NCBI RefSeq assembly: GCF_015831355.1
Contig: NZ_JADWYR010000001.1
Span: 2,418,001 to 2,482,000 of the forward strand
Origin: Panacibacter microcysteis
GTDB taxonomy: Bacteria; Bacteroidota; Bacteroidia; Chitinophagales; Chitinophagaceae
Direction: 5' to 3'
DNA length: 64,000 nt
The notes below the pieces were generated by a model that had not been told where the DNA came from, made no database searches, and saw nothing but the letters and a program-made list of their open reading frames with translations. This document shows, piece by piece, positions 8,670 to 17,975 of this stretch (position 1 is its first letter; each line of letters opens with the position of its first letter). The position numbers were made by a program, and so were the translations under genes.

Positions 8670-8966
8670 ATGGCCAATCCCCATCATCGTGCAAAGCATA
8701 AAAGTTACGTGCACCACAAGCATGTGGCACAACAACATCATCAACACGAACATGCAATGGTAAAAAGAGCTGCGGCAAGTGCATCTATGCCGCTGCTTAT
8801 TGCAGGCGCCCTTGCCGGGCTGCTGGTCGGTTATATTGCCAATAAAAATAGCCTTGTGCTCCTTGCTGTAGCCTGCGTTGCTGGTGCACTGGCTGGTTAT
8901 CTTTTTGGCAAAAGCATTGATAGTGCTGCCAGGAAAGGCAAAAAAAATGACAGGATCACCTCCTGA
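8670..8966 (+). CDS. Small His-rich two-helix membrane protein, unknown function
   Basis: A 98-residue protein. The first 28 residues contain ten histidines (positions 5, 6, 10, 15, 16, 18, 23, 24, 26, 28), a composition able to bind metals. Two Gly/Ala-rich hydrophobic segments follow (about 36-56 and 60-80) with glycine spacing typical of tightly packed helices, then a basic tail. The ATG at 8670 is preferred over an upstream in-frame start because the extension would be translated from the repeat element. No family recognised. It is bracketed by oppositely oriented repeat copies. Confidence 0.65.
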   Translation: MANPHHRAKHKSYVHHKHVAQQHHQHEHAMVKRAAASASMPLLIAGALAGLLVGYIANKNSLVLLAVACVAGALAGYLFGKSIDSAARKGKKNDRITS

Positions 8967-9082
8967 TGCCTGCAAGGCTACCTGCAACATATGTTGTAAC
9001 GTATGTGCCTTTGCCTAGTAATGATTATTGGTGTCTTTGGCCACGGAGAATATGGTTGGCGTTTATGCGGCATTACAGTTAC

Positions 9083-9161
9083 TGAACGCTGCAGTTGCCA
9101 TGAAAGTGGAACGTTGAACCGAGCGTGGCAACAGGCGATGCCATTGGTTATAATGCCGGCC
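9083..9161 (-). repeat. Dispersed palindromic element, right-type copy (class C core)
   Basis: On the minus strand: GCCGGCATTATAACCAATGG, then GGCATCGCCT and core GTTGCCACGCTCGGTTCAAC, then CGTTCCACTTTCATGGCAAC. The core segment spans 9108-9142. It lies about 56 bp after the stop of the minus-strand hybrid kinase gene and has the same polarity as that gene. Confidence 0.85.
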
Positions 9162-9216
9162 CCAGCATTAGCCTGCAGCATTTGCACCTGGCGTAATAAC
9201 AGGCGCAGCACGCCAA

Positions 9217-12200
9217 TCAGTTAAGGGGAATTTCAAAAAAGAACGTACTGCCTTTGCCCAGTTCACTTTCTGCCCATAGTTTTCCGCCATGCCGCTGAAT
9301 AATATCAGCAGCCACATACAGGCCGATACCAAGGCCATGAAATGCTTTGCCTGTTTCATCCACACGATAGAAACGCTGGAAAATTTTATTGAGATTATTG
9401 CGTGCAATACCAATACCTGAGTCTTTTACTGCTACACGTATGTTGTGATCAACAATAATGGTGTGTACCGTTATATAGCCTGCGCCTGGTGAATATTTGA
9501 TGGCGTTGTTTAACAGGTTGATCAGCACCTGCTGAAGCCGTTCCCTGTCTCCGGTAACAGTTACATCAGCGTTGCCGTTGTGCAGTATGTGGTGCTTTGA
9601 TGTAGGTTGTACGCTTTCAAGAACAGAACTGATCAGTGTTTGAAAATTGAAGGGTGCCAGGTTTAACTGCAGTTTGCCGTTTTGTATCCTGCTCATGTCA
9701 AGCAACTCAGCAATAAGCCTGTTTAGCTTGTCCAGTGAATTTGCTGCCCTTTCAACATACTCTACGCTGTTGGCTTTTTCTTTATTCAGTGCATCGCATG
9801 CAATCTGCAGATAGGCTTTGGCGCTGGTAAGCGGAGTTTTTAGTTCGTGCCCGGCAATGCTGATAAATTCATCTTTAGCCTGTTCTTTTATTTTCTGGTC
9901 GTGTATATCCATGCTGGTGCCTACAAAACCTATAAAGCTGTTGTTTTCATAACGTGGCACGCCTTTGTCGAGAAACCACCTGTATTCACCGGCTTCTTCG
10001 TTTCTCAGCCTTATTTCAATACTGTATGGCGTTTTGTCAATCGCCGACTGGTGCATAGCATCTAAAACGTGGGCAAGGTCTTCCGGGTGAATAAATGTTT
10101 TCCAGGAAAGCTTGCTGATATCAGCATTTTCAGGATAGCCAAAATAAGTAAGACCGGTTTTGTTGAGGAATGTTGTCCGGAGATCTTTGTCTGTAAGCCA
10201 GACAAAGATGGGCGCTTCATTGGCCATGCCTTTGAAACGATACTCGCTTTCTTCCACCCTTTTCCTGGCTGTAACGTGTTCGGTGATGTCATACGCAATG
10301 AACATTACACCGGTTACTACACCATCTTCATTGCGGTAAGGTTCAAAAATTATTTTCAGGTAGACGGTTTCTTTATTGCCTTTACGGATAAGATCCAGTG
10401 ATGTTTCTTCAAACACAACGCGATGCCCCGTCTTGTAAACACTGTCAAAAACTTCTTCATAACCCTGTCCGGCTCCTTCTGGTATGGATTTGAACAATGG
10501 CTTACCCAGGAGCTCTTCTATGGTTTGCCTGCCGGATATTTTAAGCATATTCTGGTTCACGATTTCCCATACGTGATTCGGGCCTTTAACAACGCCGATA
10601 CTAACAGGTGCCTGCATAAAGAATTCGCGTAAATGAGATTGCAGGTGTCTTTTGGTTTTGATGATTTTTATGTGTGCACGAATCCTTGCGAGCAGCTCTT
10701 TTGCAGAAAATGGTTTGACAAGATAGTCATCGGCACCAATTTCATAACCTTCTATCATCGACTCTTCACCCGCTCTTGCAGTGAGCAGGATTACCGGTAT
10801 ACTTTCTGTTTCTACATTTGCCTTTATTGTTTTTAAGAGTTCAATACCATTCATTACCGGCATCATAACATCAGACAACACCAGGTATGGTTTGTGGGCT
10901 TCTACTTTTTGTAACGCATCTACACCATTGACTGCCGTTATTACAGTATATTCATTTTCCAGCAACGATTGCAGGTAATGCAGCATGTCTGCATTATCGT
11001 CTGCTACCAGGATAGGCAGTTTGTTACTGACATCCCGTGCAGGCAGATCTTTGGATGTATGTTCACGCACCAATACATTTACTTCCTCAACAAATGCCAT
11101 TTCCGGTATCTCTGTTTCTTCAGTAAGGACTGCATTAACCTGGGATGCCGGCAGGTGATCTTTGCCGAGCGGAATATTTACTGTGAAAATGCTGCCTCTG
11201 CCGGGCTCGCTTTCTGCCGTTATTGAACCTCCATGTAACTGCACAAGTTCTTTAATGAGAGACAAGCCAATACCTGTTCCTTCATGGCTTCTGCCAACAA
11301 CATTTTGTACACGATGAAACCGGTCAAATATCAGGGGCAATTCCTGCTGGGGTATGCCAACGCCTGTATCTTTTACCTGCAGCACCAGTTGTTCTTCCTT
11401 CGTAAATAATTTTACGCTAATACCGCCGGTAAGCGTGTATTTGAAGGCGTTGGAAAGAAGGTTGAAGATGATTTTCTCCCACATTTGCCTGTCTACATAA
11501 ACAGCTTGTTGAATGGGCTGAGCATTGATTTCAAACGAAAGGCCGGCTTTGTCTATTACCGAGGTGAAGTTTGCCGTGAGATTTTTTGTAATGGCAACAA
11601 TGTCTGTTTTTGTAAAACTGGCAAGGTGCCTGCCGCTTTCTATACGACTGAAATCTAACAGCGTATTAACCAGTTTAAGAAGCCGCAGGGCATTGCGCCG
11701 CGTAACAATCAATTTATCCAGTGTTCCGGCAGTAACGAATTTGTCTGCTACAATTTCGTCTAAGTTGCCGAGTATAAGCGTAAGTGGTGTTCTGAATTCG
11801 TGGCTGATATTGGTAAAAAAGATTGTCTTTGCCCGGTCAAGTTCTTCGAGCGCTTCTTTTCTTTTTTTCTCGGCCTGGTAAGCCAATGCGTTGTTGGCAT
11901 TCAGTGTTACCTGGTCCGCAATCTGCCGGATAAAGTTTTCGAACCTGCCGTCAAACTTCCGGTATGGGTTTAGACCAAAGGTCATTATTGCCAGCGGGTG
12001 TGTTTCTGTAGCCGACTTTATCGGCACATGGACATAATGATCAGGCATTATATCCCATGTGCCTTTCGGCAGATCTTTCCAGCGACCGGTGTTTTTCGAA
12101 ACGACGGTCTTCTGTTCAAATACAGCAGTTCTGAAATTAGGTAAATCGCTGTTACGCAAATCAATTATAACCGGTGATTCCATATTCCCGGGTTCGAAAC

Positions 12201-12864
12201 CAGTCCAGGCTATCGCCTCTGCAAAAGACATGTCCTCTGCAATTTTATAAACTATCGCAAATGGAAAGTCCCTCGTATTGGAAGAGATTGCGTTGATGGC
12301 CTGGCGATATACTTCATCTTCCGCATCTTTCTGAATGAGCGCGTTTAACTGTTTAAGTGTTTCCAGCGCACGTTCGTTGAGTATGCGCTCGGTATCTGCT
12401 GTATTATAACAGATCATACCGGCGGGTTTAAGATCATTACCCAGTACAGGCGTATACGAAAACGTGTAATAGGTCTCTTCCTTATAGCCGTACCGCTCCA
12501 TGATCAGCAGTTGTGATTCTACGTATGTGCCGGTGTCTTCCTCCATTACTTTTTTAAGCATGGGTTCTATATCGCTCCATATATCGCTCCACACTATTCT
12601 TGCAGGCATGCCCAGTGCATGGGGATGCTTGCCGCCCACGATTGCTTTGTAAGGATCATTGTAAAATTTAATAAGATCCGATCCCCAACCGATCCAGATG
12701 GGTTGTGTTGATGACAGCATGATGCGTATGCACGTCTTCAGGCTTTCATCCCACTGGTGTGGCTCACCGAGGCTGGTTTTACTCCAATCAAAGTTTCTTA
12801 TACGCTCACCCATTTCACCTCCACCCGAAAGAAATGGAGGAAATTTTTTTTCTGTTAATTCCAT
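9217..12864 (-). CDS. Giant hybrid sensor with two histidine kinase modules and an internal receiver
   Basis: A 1215-residue cytoplasmic-looking protein with no obvious transmembrane segment. Order from the ATG at 12864: PAS-like region (about 20-155), GAF-like region (about 165-330), first HisKA with His355 in FFTNISHEFRTPLT, ATPase with DTGVGIP and GTGIGLSL, receiver (about 617-735) with Asp665 in LSDVMM and Lys in DYLVKPF, two PAS domains (about 745-990), second HisKA with His1006 in SIAGHELKTPLT, and a terminal ATPase with GLGIGLYV. A second ATG 66 bases upstream would add a Cys/Arg-rich extension and is not preferred. No response regulator gene is adjacent, so outputs are unknown. Confidence 0.93.
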   Translation of the reverse strand: MELTEKKFPPFLSGGGEMGERIRNFDWSKTSLGEPHQWDESLKTCIRIMLSSTQPIWIGWGSDLIKFYNDPYKAIVGGKHPHALGMPARIVWSDIWSDIEPMLKKVMEEDTGTYVESQLLIMERYGYKEETYYTFSYTPVLGNDLKPAGMICYNTADTERILNERALETLKQLNALIQKDAEDEVYRQAINAISSNTRDFPFAIVYKIAEDMSFAEAIAWTGFEPGNMESPVIIDLRNSDLPNFRTAVFEQKTVVSKNTGRWKDLPKGTWDIMPDHYVHVPIKSATETHPLAIMTFGLNPYRKFDGRFENFIRQIADQVTLNANNALAYQAEKKRKEALEELDRAKTIFFTNISHEFRTPLTLILGNLDEIVADKFVTAGTLDKLIVTRRNALRLLKLVNTLLDFSRIESGRHLASFTKTDIVAITKNLTANFTSVIDKAGLSFEINAQPIQQAVYVDRQMWEKIIFNLLSNAFKYTLTGGISVKLFTKEEQLVLQVKDTGVGIPQQELPLIFDRFHRVQNVVGRSHEGTGIGLSLIKELVQLHGGSITAESEPGRGSIFTVNIPLGKDHLPASQVNAVLTEETEIPEMAFVEEVNVLVREHTSKDLPARDVSNKLPILVADDNADMLHYLQSLLENEYTVITAVNGVDALQKVEAHKPYLVLSDVMMPVMNGIELLKTIKANVETESIPVILLTARAGEESMIEGYEIGADDYLVKPFSAKELLARIRAHIKIIKTKRHLQSHLREFFMQAPVSIGVVKGPNHVWEIVNQNMLKISGRQTIEELLGKPLFKSIPEGAGQGYEEVFDSVYKTGHRVVFEETSLDLIRKGNKETVYLKIIFEPYRNEDGVVTGVMFIAYDITEHVTARKRVEESEYRFKGMANEAPIFVWLTDKDLRTTFLNKTGLTYFGYPENADISKLSWKTFIHPEDLAHVLDAMHQSAIDKTPYSIEIRLRNEEAGEYRWFLDKGVPRYENNSFIGFVGTSMDIHDQKIKEQAKDEFISIAGHELKTPLTSAKAYLQIACDALNKEKANSVEYVERAANSLDKLNRLIAELLDMSRIQNGKLQLNLAPFNFQTLISSVLESVQPTSKHHILHNGNADVTVTGDRERLQQVLINLLNNAIKYSPGAGYITVHTIIVDHNIRVAVKDSGIGIARNNLNKIFQRFYRVDETGKAFHGLGIGLYVAADIIQRHGGKLWAESELGKGSTFFFEIPLN

Positions 12865-13089
12865 ACCGGGACAGGAGGTTTGATTATAACTGGTTCTTCT
12901 CGAAAAGGATCTGATGCAAAAACAAGCCAATCAATCACACTTAAAGCGATGATGAAGTTAAAGAAAGAAACAAAATATATGGAGTAGATATTTTTACACT
13001 TATAACCAGGCCAGGCAGTAAAAACAGGTAACAGCAGGAATAATGTAAGATTACAAAATAATTGCTGTCACCCGTATATGCGTGTTTAT

Positions 13090-14244
13090 TCAATAGACAA
13101 CCGTTACATCGAACGTGCGGGACACGCCGATTGCAAGGGCTATCAGTGCACCAAATACAATAGTTACATTATTGGCAGAGCTTACATAACTGCTGCCTAC
13201 TACCATACCGGCCGGTAGTGCTGTTCGTGGATTTACGATTACGGTAGCATTAAGTGGGGCGTTAGCAACGGCGAATGTTACGGATGATGTATTTAAAAGC
13301 GATATGGCAGGGATATTAACAGTGGCACTTGTTTTATATACATTGGTAAGAGCAGTTCCATTTGCTCCCAGTTTAAAGCCGCCATTTACATCCAGCTTTA
13401 CTAAAGTATTTGGTGTGGATGTGCCAATGCCTACATTAACACTTGTGTTGCCGAGTATCAAAGCATTATCCTGTGTTGTGGAAGCTCCGTTGCCGATAGC
13501 TGTAGCGTTTGCACCGTCTGCCTGCGCTGCATTACCTATTGCTGTGGCCTGGCTGTTGTTGGCCTGCGCCGCCGCGCCTATAACAACAGTATTGCTATTG
13601 TTACTGGTGGCATTGTAGCCAATGGCCACATTATTTGCACCGGTAGTATTTGCTGATAATGCCTGGAAGCCCAAAGCGGTATTGTTATTGCCACTGGTAT
13701 TTGCTCCCAATGCCTTGTACCCAAATGCAAGATTACGTGCACCGGCTGATACGCCATAATTGCCGGCTGATAGCCCAAGGTAGAGGTTGTTGGTAGCCGT
13801 AATATTATCAATATATCCTGCAGTTGTATTGTTCACCTTTAATTGCAGGGCCATATTATCTGTAGTACCCAGGAAGTTTGTGCCAGCCGTTGTACCTGAA
13901 TTACCGGTGGTTGTCCAACCGGTTTGTGACGATAACAAAGGCACCCAGTTGGGCGAAATACCTGTGCCGGCATTATACTCATACCAGTTAGTGGTATTAT
14001 CGAAAATAAGTAAGCTGTTTGCCGGTGTGGTTATTGCATTTCGCTGCGTAGTGCTGATACGCGGTATTAACAGGCCTTTTTTTGTTGTTGCGGTATTTAT
14101 ATTGATGTCGAGCACGGCACTTACATCGGCAGATGCATTATCGTCATTGATGGCCACGCCGGTTACCTGGGAATAAAGATTAAAAGATGATAAGAGACAA
14201 ATAAAAAATAGTGTTTGTGCTGGCTGGTAGTTTCTTTTTTGCAT
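13090..14244 (-). CDS. Secreted protein with AIG/ALG-type head repeats
   Basis: A 384-residue exported protein (signal peptide MQKRNYQPAQTLFFICLLSSFNLYSQ; listed here only to its first residues, cleavage near YSQ). The middle third is built of short repeats such as NNTALGFQAL, NNVAIGYNAT, NTVVIGAAAQ and ATAIGNAAQ, resembling YadA-head or tail-fibre left-handed rolls. A GIGTSTPNTLVKLDVNG segment follows, as in many Bacteroidota surface proteins, then a beta-rich C-terminal domain of about 100 residues. No T9SS sorting domain is apparent. It lies 10 bp downstream of a T9SS client gene, so the two are probably cotranscribed and may form one surface structure. Confidence 0.75.
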   Translation of the reverse strand: MQKRNYQPAQTLFFICLLSSFNLYSQVTGVAINDDNASADVSAVLDININTATTKKGLLIPRISTTQRNAITTPANSLLIFDNTTNWYEYNAGTGISPNWVPLLSSQTGWTTTGNSGTTAGTNFLGTTDNMALQLKVNNTTAGYIDNITATNNLYLGLSAGNYGVSAGARNLAFGYKALGANTSGNNNTALGFQALSANTTGANNVAIGYNATSNNSNTVVIGAAAQANNSQATAIGNAAQADGANATAIGNGASTTQDNALILGNTSVNVGIGTSTPNTLVKLDVNGGFKLGANGTALTNVYKTSATVNIPAISLLNTSSVTFAVANAPLNATVIVNPRTALPAGMVVGSSYVSSANNVTIVFGALIALAIGVSRTFDVTVVY

Positions 14245-14254
14245 ATTGAAAGGT

Positions 14255-15748
14255 TTAGTGTTGTATAGAAATTTTCGAAGATTGGCTGAATGTATTATCC
14301 GGGCTGGACAGTGTGATATAATAAAAACCGGAAGGGATGTTTGACACCGGAATGCGCACTATTTGCATACCTGCCGGGGCATTATAAGAATATAAGATTT
14401 TACCGCCGCTGTCTGCAAGTTTGACCATGTAATGCTGCTGCGCAGCTGGCATGACGATGTTTATAAAATTGTTTGAAGGATTAGGAAATGTAATAGCGGA
14501 ACATTGTTGGACTTTGGTGAGTGAGATAATGTTTGAGCAGACAGAAGTGTTGTCTGTATATTGCCGCTTTACCCTGTAATAAACTTTTTGTACAACCGGC
14601 AATGATTGATCCGTGTATGTATAACCAAGAACACTGTTGTCACGAACATATATCGTTCCGGCTTTGCTGAAGTTTGAACCATCGGTACTACGTTCCACTT
14701 CAAAAAATGCTGTGTTGAAAACTGCTGTGGTCTGCCATTGTAAAACGGCTTCTGACGAATGGATTCTGCCGGCGAGTTTTATTTTTTCGTTGGCTAAAAC
14801 AATGTTTAATGCAGATACTGCAACGGGGTAATAAGCCCATGGTGCATTATCGTACGTAACTTTTCCTGTATAGGTGAAAGGTCCGGAGCCGTTTGGCGGA
14901 GATGCAGGACCCTGGCCGGTTTCGGGAAACCATGTGGAGTTATGATTGCGCATAATGGTGATATCATACGGCCGTCTTGGTGTAAAACCAGCATCTTCAT
15001 TTGCCAGGTTCCATTGCGGTGTAACGTTGAAATAATCGCCCGTAACGGGATTTGCTTTGTTGATAATCCAGGTTTTTTTAACGCTGCGGTAATTGGTATT
15101 ACTACCCTGCGGGTCGCCGTTTGCAGGGTTATGTGGAAAATAAATATTGTCAAAAACCCTTACACCAAAATCATCTGCTGTACCTCCATATTTTATGGTA
15201 ACAGGTGTATAGTGATTTGCCACGGCAGAAGTGCCTACAGGATAAAATGTACCGGTTACACCAACCTTACTTTGTTTTAGTAAGCCATGACCGGTTGTAA
15301 TAAAAAATTTACCACTGTTATCATTGAGCGTATATGGTAAAGCGTTGGTTTGTGTGAGCCAGTAATTACCTTCTTTTATTTCTGTGGCGCCGTTATAAAA
15401 ATAGTGTATGCCTTTAAGAATAGTGTTGACTTCTACCGAAATGCCAAAACTGTTGCGCTGGTATACCGAACCCAGTCTTACACCATAGTTTGCAGTGCTG
15501 AATACGTTTGCACAGCCTGTACCTGCAACGCAGGTAATTCTTTGTTGTACTGTACTTCCTTCAAAACTCCATATAGCGGCAACATCGGCATTTATAAGGC
15601 CATCGCACCTTACATCACCGGGCAGATGCATATACACATTTGCACCACCGCTGATTATGGTATTGGTACCCACTACTATTCCGGTAGTTTGCGCTTGTGA
15701 AATGTTATAGAAGATTGTTACAATACATAATAGCCAACATCTGTTCAC
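14255..15748 (-). CDS. Secreted protein with type IX sorting domain
   Basis: A 497-residue protein with signal peptide MNRCWLLCIVTIFYNISQA. The body is beta-rich with no catalytic motif I recognise. Near residues 335-410 there is a fibronectin-like segment (AVLQWQTTAVFNTAFFEVERS). The last 80 residues match the T9SS type A sorting domain pattern: FPNPSNNFINI, then GKILYSYNAPAG, then IPSGFYYITL. It should cross the outer membrane through the PorT-dependent system. First gene of a two-gene unit with the repeat-rich protein 10 bp downstream. Confidence 0.85.
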   Translation of the reverse strand: MNRCWLLCIVTIFYNISQAQTTGIVVGTNTIISGGANVYMHLPGDVRCDGLINADVAAIWSFEGSTVQQRITCVAGTGCANVFSTANYGVRLGSVYQRNSFGISVEVNTILKGIHYFYNGATEIKEGNYWLTQTNALPYTLNDNSGKFFITTGHGLLKQSKVGVTGTFYPVGTSAVANHYTPVTIKYGGTADDFGVRVFDNIYFPHNPANGDPQGSNTNYRSVKKTWIINKANPVTGDYFNVTPQWNLANEDAGFTPRRPYDITIMRNHNSTWFPETGQGPASPPNGSGPFTYTGKVTYDNAPWAYYPVAVSALNIVLANEKIKLAGRIHSSEAVLQWQTTAVFNTAFFEVERSTDGSNFSKAGTIYVRDNSVLGYTYTDQSLPVVQKVYYRVKRQYTDNTSVCSNIISLTKVQQCSAITFPNPSNNFINIVMPAAQQHYMVKLADSGGKILYSYNAPAGMQIVRIPVSNIPSGFYYITLSSPDNTFSQSSKISIQH

Positions 15749-16050
15749 AGTTTGTTTTTTAAGTGTGATGAATATGTCATTTAAAAACCGGATTGAATTG
15801 GTTATGATTGTTTTGGAGGATGCGGAGTAAAATGAAGGTGGGCTTGTTGTATATAAAACAGATTTTTGGCGTCAATTATTGAACAAAGCTATGCACAGGC
15901 TAACAATATTTTTATACAGCATATGAAAAGTGCTGAAATGCAGGCTGCATAAAGCTAAAAAATATGTTTACCTACAGGGCTTTCTCGTTATGAACATGGA
16001 TGAATACAGGTGAAATGGGGAAGGATAATCAGCGTGCCGGCGGGAACTGA
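15749..16050. other. Upstream region of the surface-protein operon
   Basis: No gene seen. A TAGCTTTG match to the -7 consensus on the minus strand at 15884-15891 could start the surface-protein operon with a leader of about 135 bases. Otherwise the stretch is AT-rich and featureless to my eye. Confidence 0.3.
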
Positions 16051-16129
16051 TCGCCGCAGCTGCCATGAAAACGGAACGTACAAGTGAGTGACACAACAGG
16101 CGATGCCACCTGTTCCAAAAGCCGGTGAC
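16051..16129 (-). repeat. Dispersed palindromic element, class B core
   Basis: On the minus strand the end CACCGGCTTTTGGAACAGGT lies about 5 bp past the stop of the holin-like gene, then GGCATCGCCT and core GTTGTGTCACTCACTTGTAC (core plus flank 16078-16107), then GTTCCGTTTTCATGGCAGC. Same polarity as the gene it follows. Confidence 0.88.
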
Positions 16130-16133
16130 CAAA

Positions 16134-16487
16134 TTAGTCTTCCCGCTTTCCTGCGCCGATAAGGCTTTCGATAATTGCGGTGGCCAGTGATAGTAAAATA
16201 CTAAACAGTAGGGCAGAGAACCACCCGTCTACCGTAAAGCCGGGGACGATGTCTGCAGCCCATTTGATGATGAGAATATTGATCACGAGCAGGAACAAGC
16301 CCAGTGTAACAACTGTTAGCGGAATGGTAAGTATAATGAGTAATGGCTTTATGAAACTATTGAGCAGCGCCAGTACCAGTGCCAGAAAAATGGCTGTAAC
16401 ACTGCTGTCGATGTTTACACCGGGTAAGAAATACGCAGCAATGATGGCTGCAACGGCTGATACCAATAGTTTGCCAAGGAATTTCAT
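16134..16487 (-). CDS. Phage-holin-like four-helix membrane protein (PF04020/YvlD type)
   Basis: A 117-residue protein with four hydrophobic segments across its length. Family features include LLVSAVAAIIAAYFLPGV near the start, ALLNSFIKPLLIILTIPLT in the middle and a final AIIESLIG. Despite the name these proteins are widespread chromosomal membrane proteins with no proven lytic role, and nothing phage-related surrounds this one. The 5-bp gap to the upstream M16 peptidase gene suggests cotranscription. Confidence 0.85.
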   Translation of the reverse strand: MKFLGKLLVSAVAAIIAAYFLPGVNIDSSVTAIFLALVLALLNSFIKPLLIILTIPLTVVTLGLFLLVINILIIKWAADIVPGFTVDGWFSALLFSILLSLATAIIESLIGAGKRED

Positions 16488-16492
16488 TGCTT

Positions 16493-17773
16493 TTAAATTA
16501 CGGTTAGTTCATAAAAAGCATCTTCGTTGAGATACTTTTGCGCCAGTGCCCTTAATTCTTCTGCACTGATCGTTTTGATGGTTTGTATGCTGTCATAAAA
16601 ATACGCATCAGTAAGGTTGTTGAGCACATAATTTTTCCAGCGGGCTATGATCTGGAAAGGGCCATCCAGATCTCCAAGGATGGAGCCGATCATATAATTG
16701 CGTACGAGGTGCAGTTCCTCTTCATCAACCAATTCTTCGCGCAGGATCTTCATTTCTTTGAAAACTTCTGTAATGGTTGCGGCGCAAACATCGCGTCCGG
16801 CTTCTGTACTTACCACCCATGCGGTATTGTGGATATGGTTTTGAACAAAGCTGTATATGCCGTAGGTATAACCTTTGTCTTCGCGAATATTACTCATTAA
16901 GCGCGAACCAAAAAAACCGCCGAAGATGTTATTGAGCACCTGCACCTTCATGAAGTCCGGGTGATGCCTGTTGGGAAAAGGCCGCGCAATTCTTATAGCA
17001 CCCTGCACGCCGTTTGCATCGTTTATTACGTGGTGTTTCTTTTCTGTTGCCGGCACCTGTGCGTGATCAACAGCGGGCACAGACGCAGGGTTAAAAGGCA
17101 AGCTGCCAAAATGTTTATTGAGTTGTTGCTGTATATCTGCCGGTAATTTACCTGCAACAAAGAGTATGCATTTGCCCTCTGTATAATATTGTTTATAGAA
17201 AGCCAGTAACTCCTGTTTGTTGATGGCATCATACTCTTCTGCAGAACTATATTTACCATATGGGTGTTCTTTACTGTATAGTAATTCGTCGATGATTCTG
17301 CCTGCAACGAAATCGCATTTCTTCAGGTTTACTTCCAGTTTTTGTTTCTGGTTCTTTTTGTAAATGGCCAGTTCTTCTTCGGGAAAAACACTCTCTGTAA
17401 AAATCTCTGCCACCACGGGCAGTAAGGTATTTACATGTTTGTTTAAACAGTGTAACGTAACGGTCGCCGTTTCATTGTAGCAACTGCGGTTGAGATATGC
17501 GCCGTAATATTCAAAATGTTCGTTTATCTCATAGGCAGAGCGCTTTTTTGTGCCGTTCTTCAGCAGGTAATTTGCCGAGGCTGCAACAATGTTTTTTTGC
17601 TCGTACCAGTTACCGGCATAGAATACCCATTCCACCATTAATACATCCTGCTCGCCTGCGTCTACAGTATACACGGGCAGGCCATTATCAAGCGTAAATT
17701 GAGTACACTGTTTTAATTTTAAATCCAGGTCCACTGCATCAAGTATCTGCGGTTGCTTATTTCTTTCCGGCAT
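16493..17773 (-). CDS. M16-family peptidase homologue without the zinc motif
   Basis: A 426-residue insulinase/processing-peptidase fold protein. Family segments are visible: FYAGNWYEQ near residue 51, the ERR-like NIREDKGYTYGIYS region near residue 300 and GGFFGSRLMSNIRE. The place where the catalytic HxxEH should be (about residues 61-72, before KNGT) reads NIVAASANYLL with no histidine pair. It is therefore probably a non-catalytic subunit, as in M16 heterodimers. No active M16 partner is present in this window. No signal peptide is seen. An exact TAATTTTG -7 box precedes it. Confidence 0.85.
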   Translation of the reverse strand: MPERNKQPQILDAVDLDLKLKQCTQFTLDNGLPVYTVDAGEQDVLMVEWVFYAGNWYEQKNIVAASANYLLKNGTKKRSAYEINEHFEYYGAYLNRSCYNETATVTLHCLNKHVNTLLPVVAEIFTESVFPEEELAIYKKNQKQKLEVNLKKCDFVAGRIIDELLYSKEHPYGKYSSAEEYDAINKQELLAFYKQYYTEGKCILFVAGKLPADIQQQLNKHFGSLPFNPASVPAVDHAQVPATEKKHHVINDANGVQGAIRIARPFPNRHHPDFMKVQVLNNIFGGFFGSRLMSNIREDKGYTYGIYSFVQNHIHNTAWVVSTEAGRDVCAATITEVFKEMKILREELVDEEELHLVRNYMIGSILGDLDGPFQIIARWKNYVLNNLTDAYFYDSIQTIKTISAEELRALAQKYLNEDAFYELTVI

Positions 17774-17793
17774 ATGCTTTATTTATCGGGCAA

Positions 17794-17801
17794 CAAAATT
17801 A
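17794..17801 (-). promoter_or_regulatory. -7 box TAATTTTG for the M16-like gene
   Basis: Exact TAnnTTTG match on the minus strand about 20 bases before the ATG at 17773. It would drive the M16-like and holin-like genes as one unit. Confidence 0.5.
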
Positions 17802-17975
17802 GGAGAATGGTATAAGAGCAGGTTATTTTTTTGGGGGCGTAGATGGAATGCTGAAGGGGAACAGCGAAGCGGCAATCTCAAAAAAAAACACACTGGCTAT
17901 TTGGGCAGCCGGGCTTATAAAATTCTTAACATTACCTATCTTACATGCTTTAGCAAGTAAAACCAACCGACTGTT

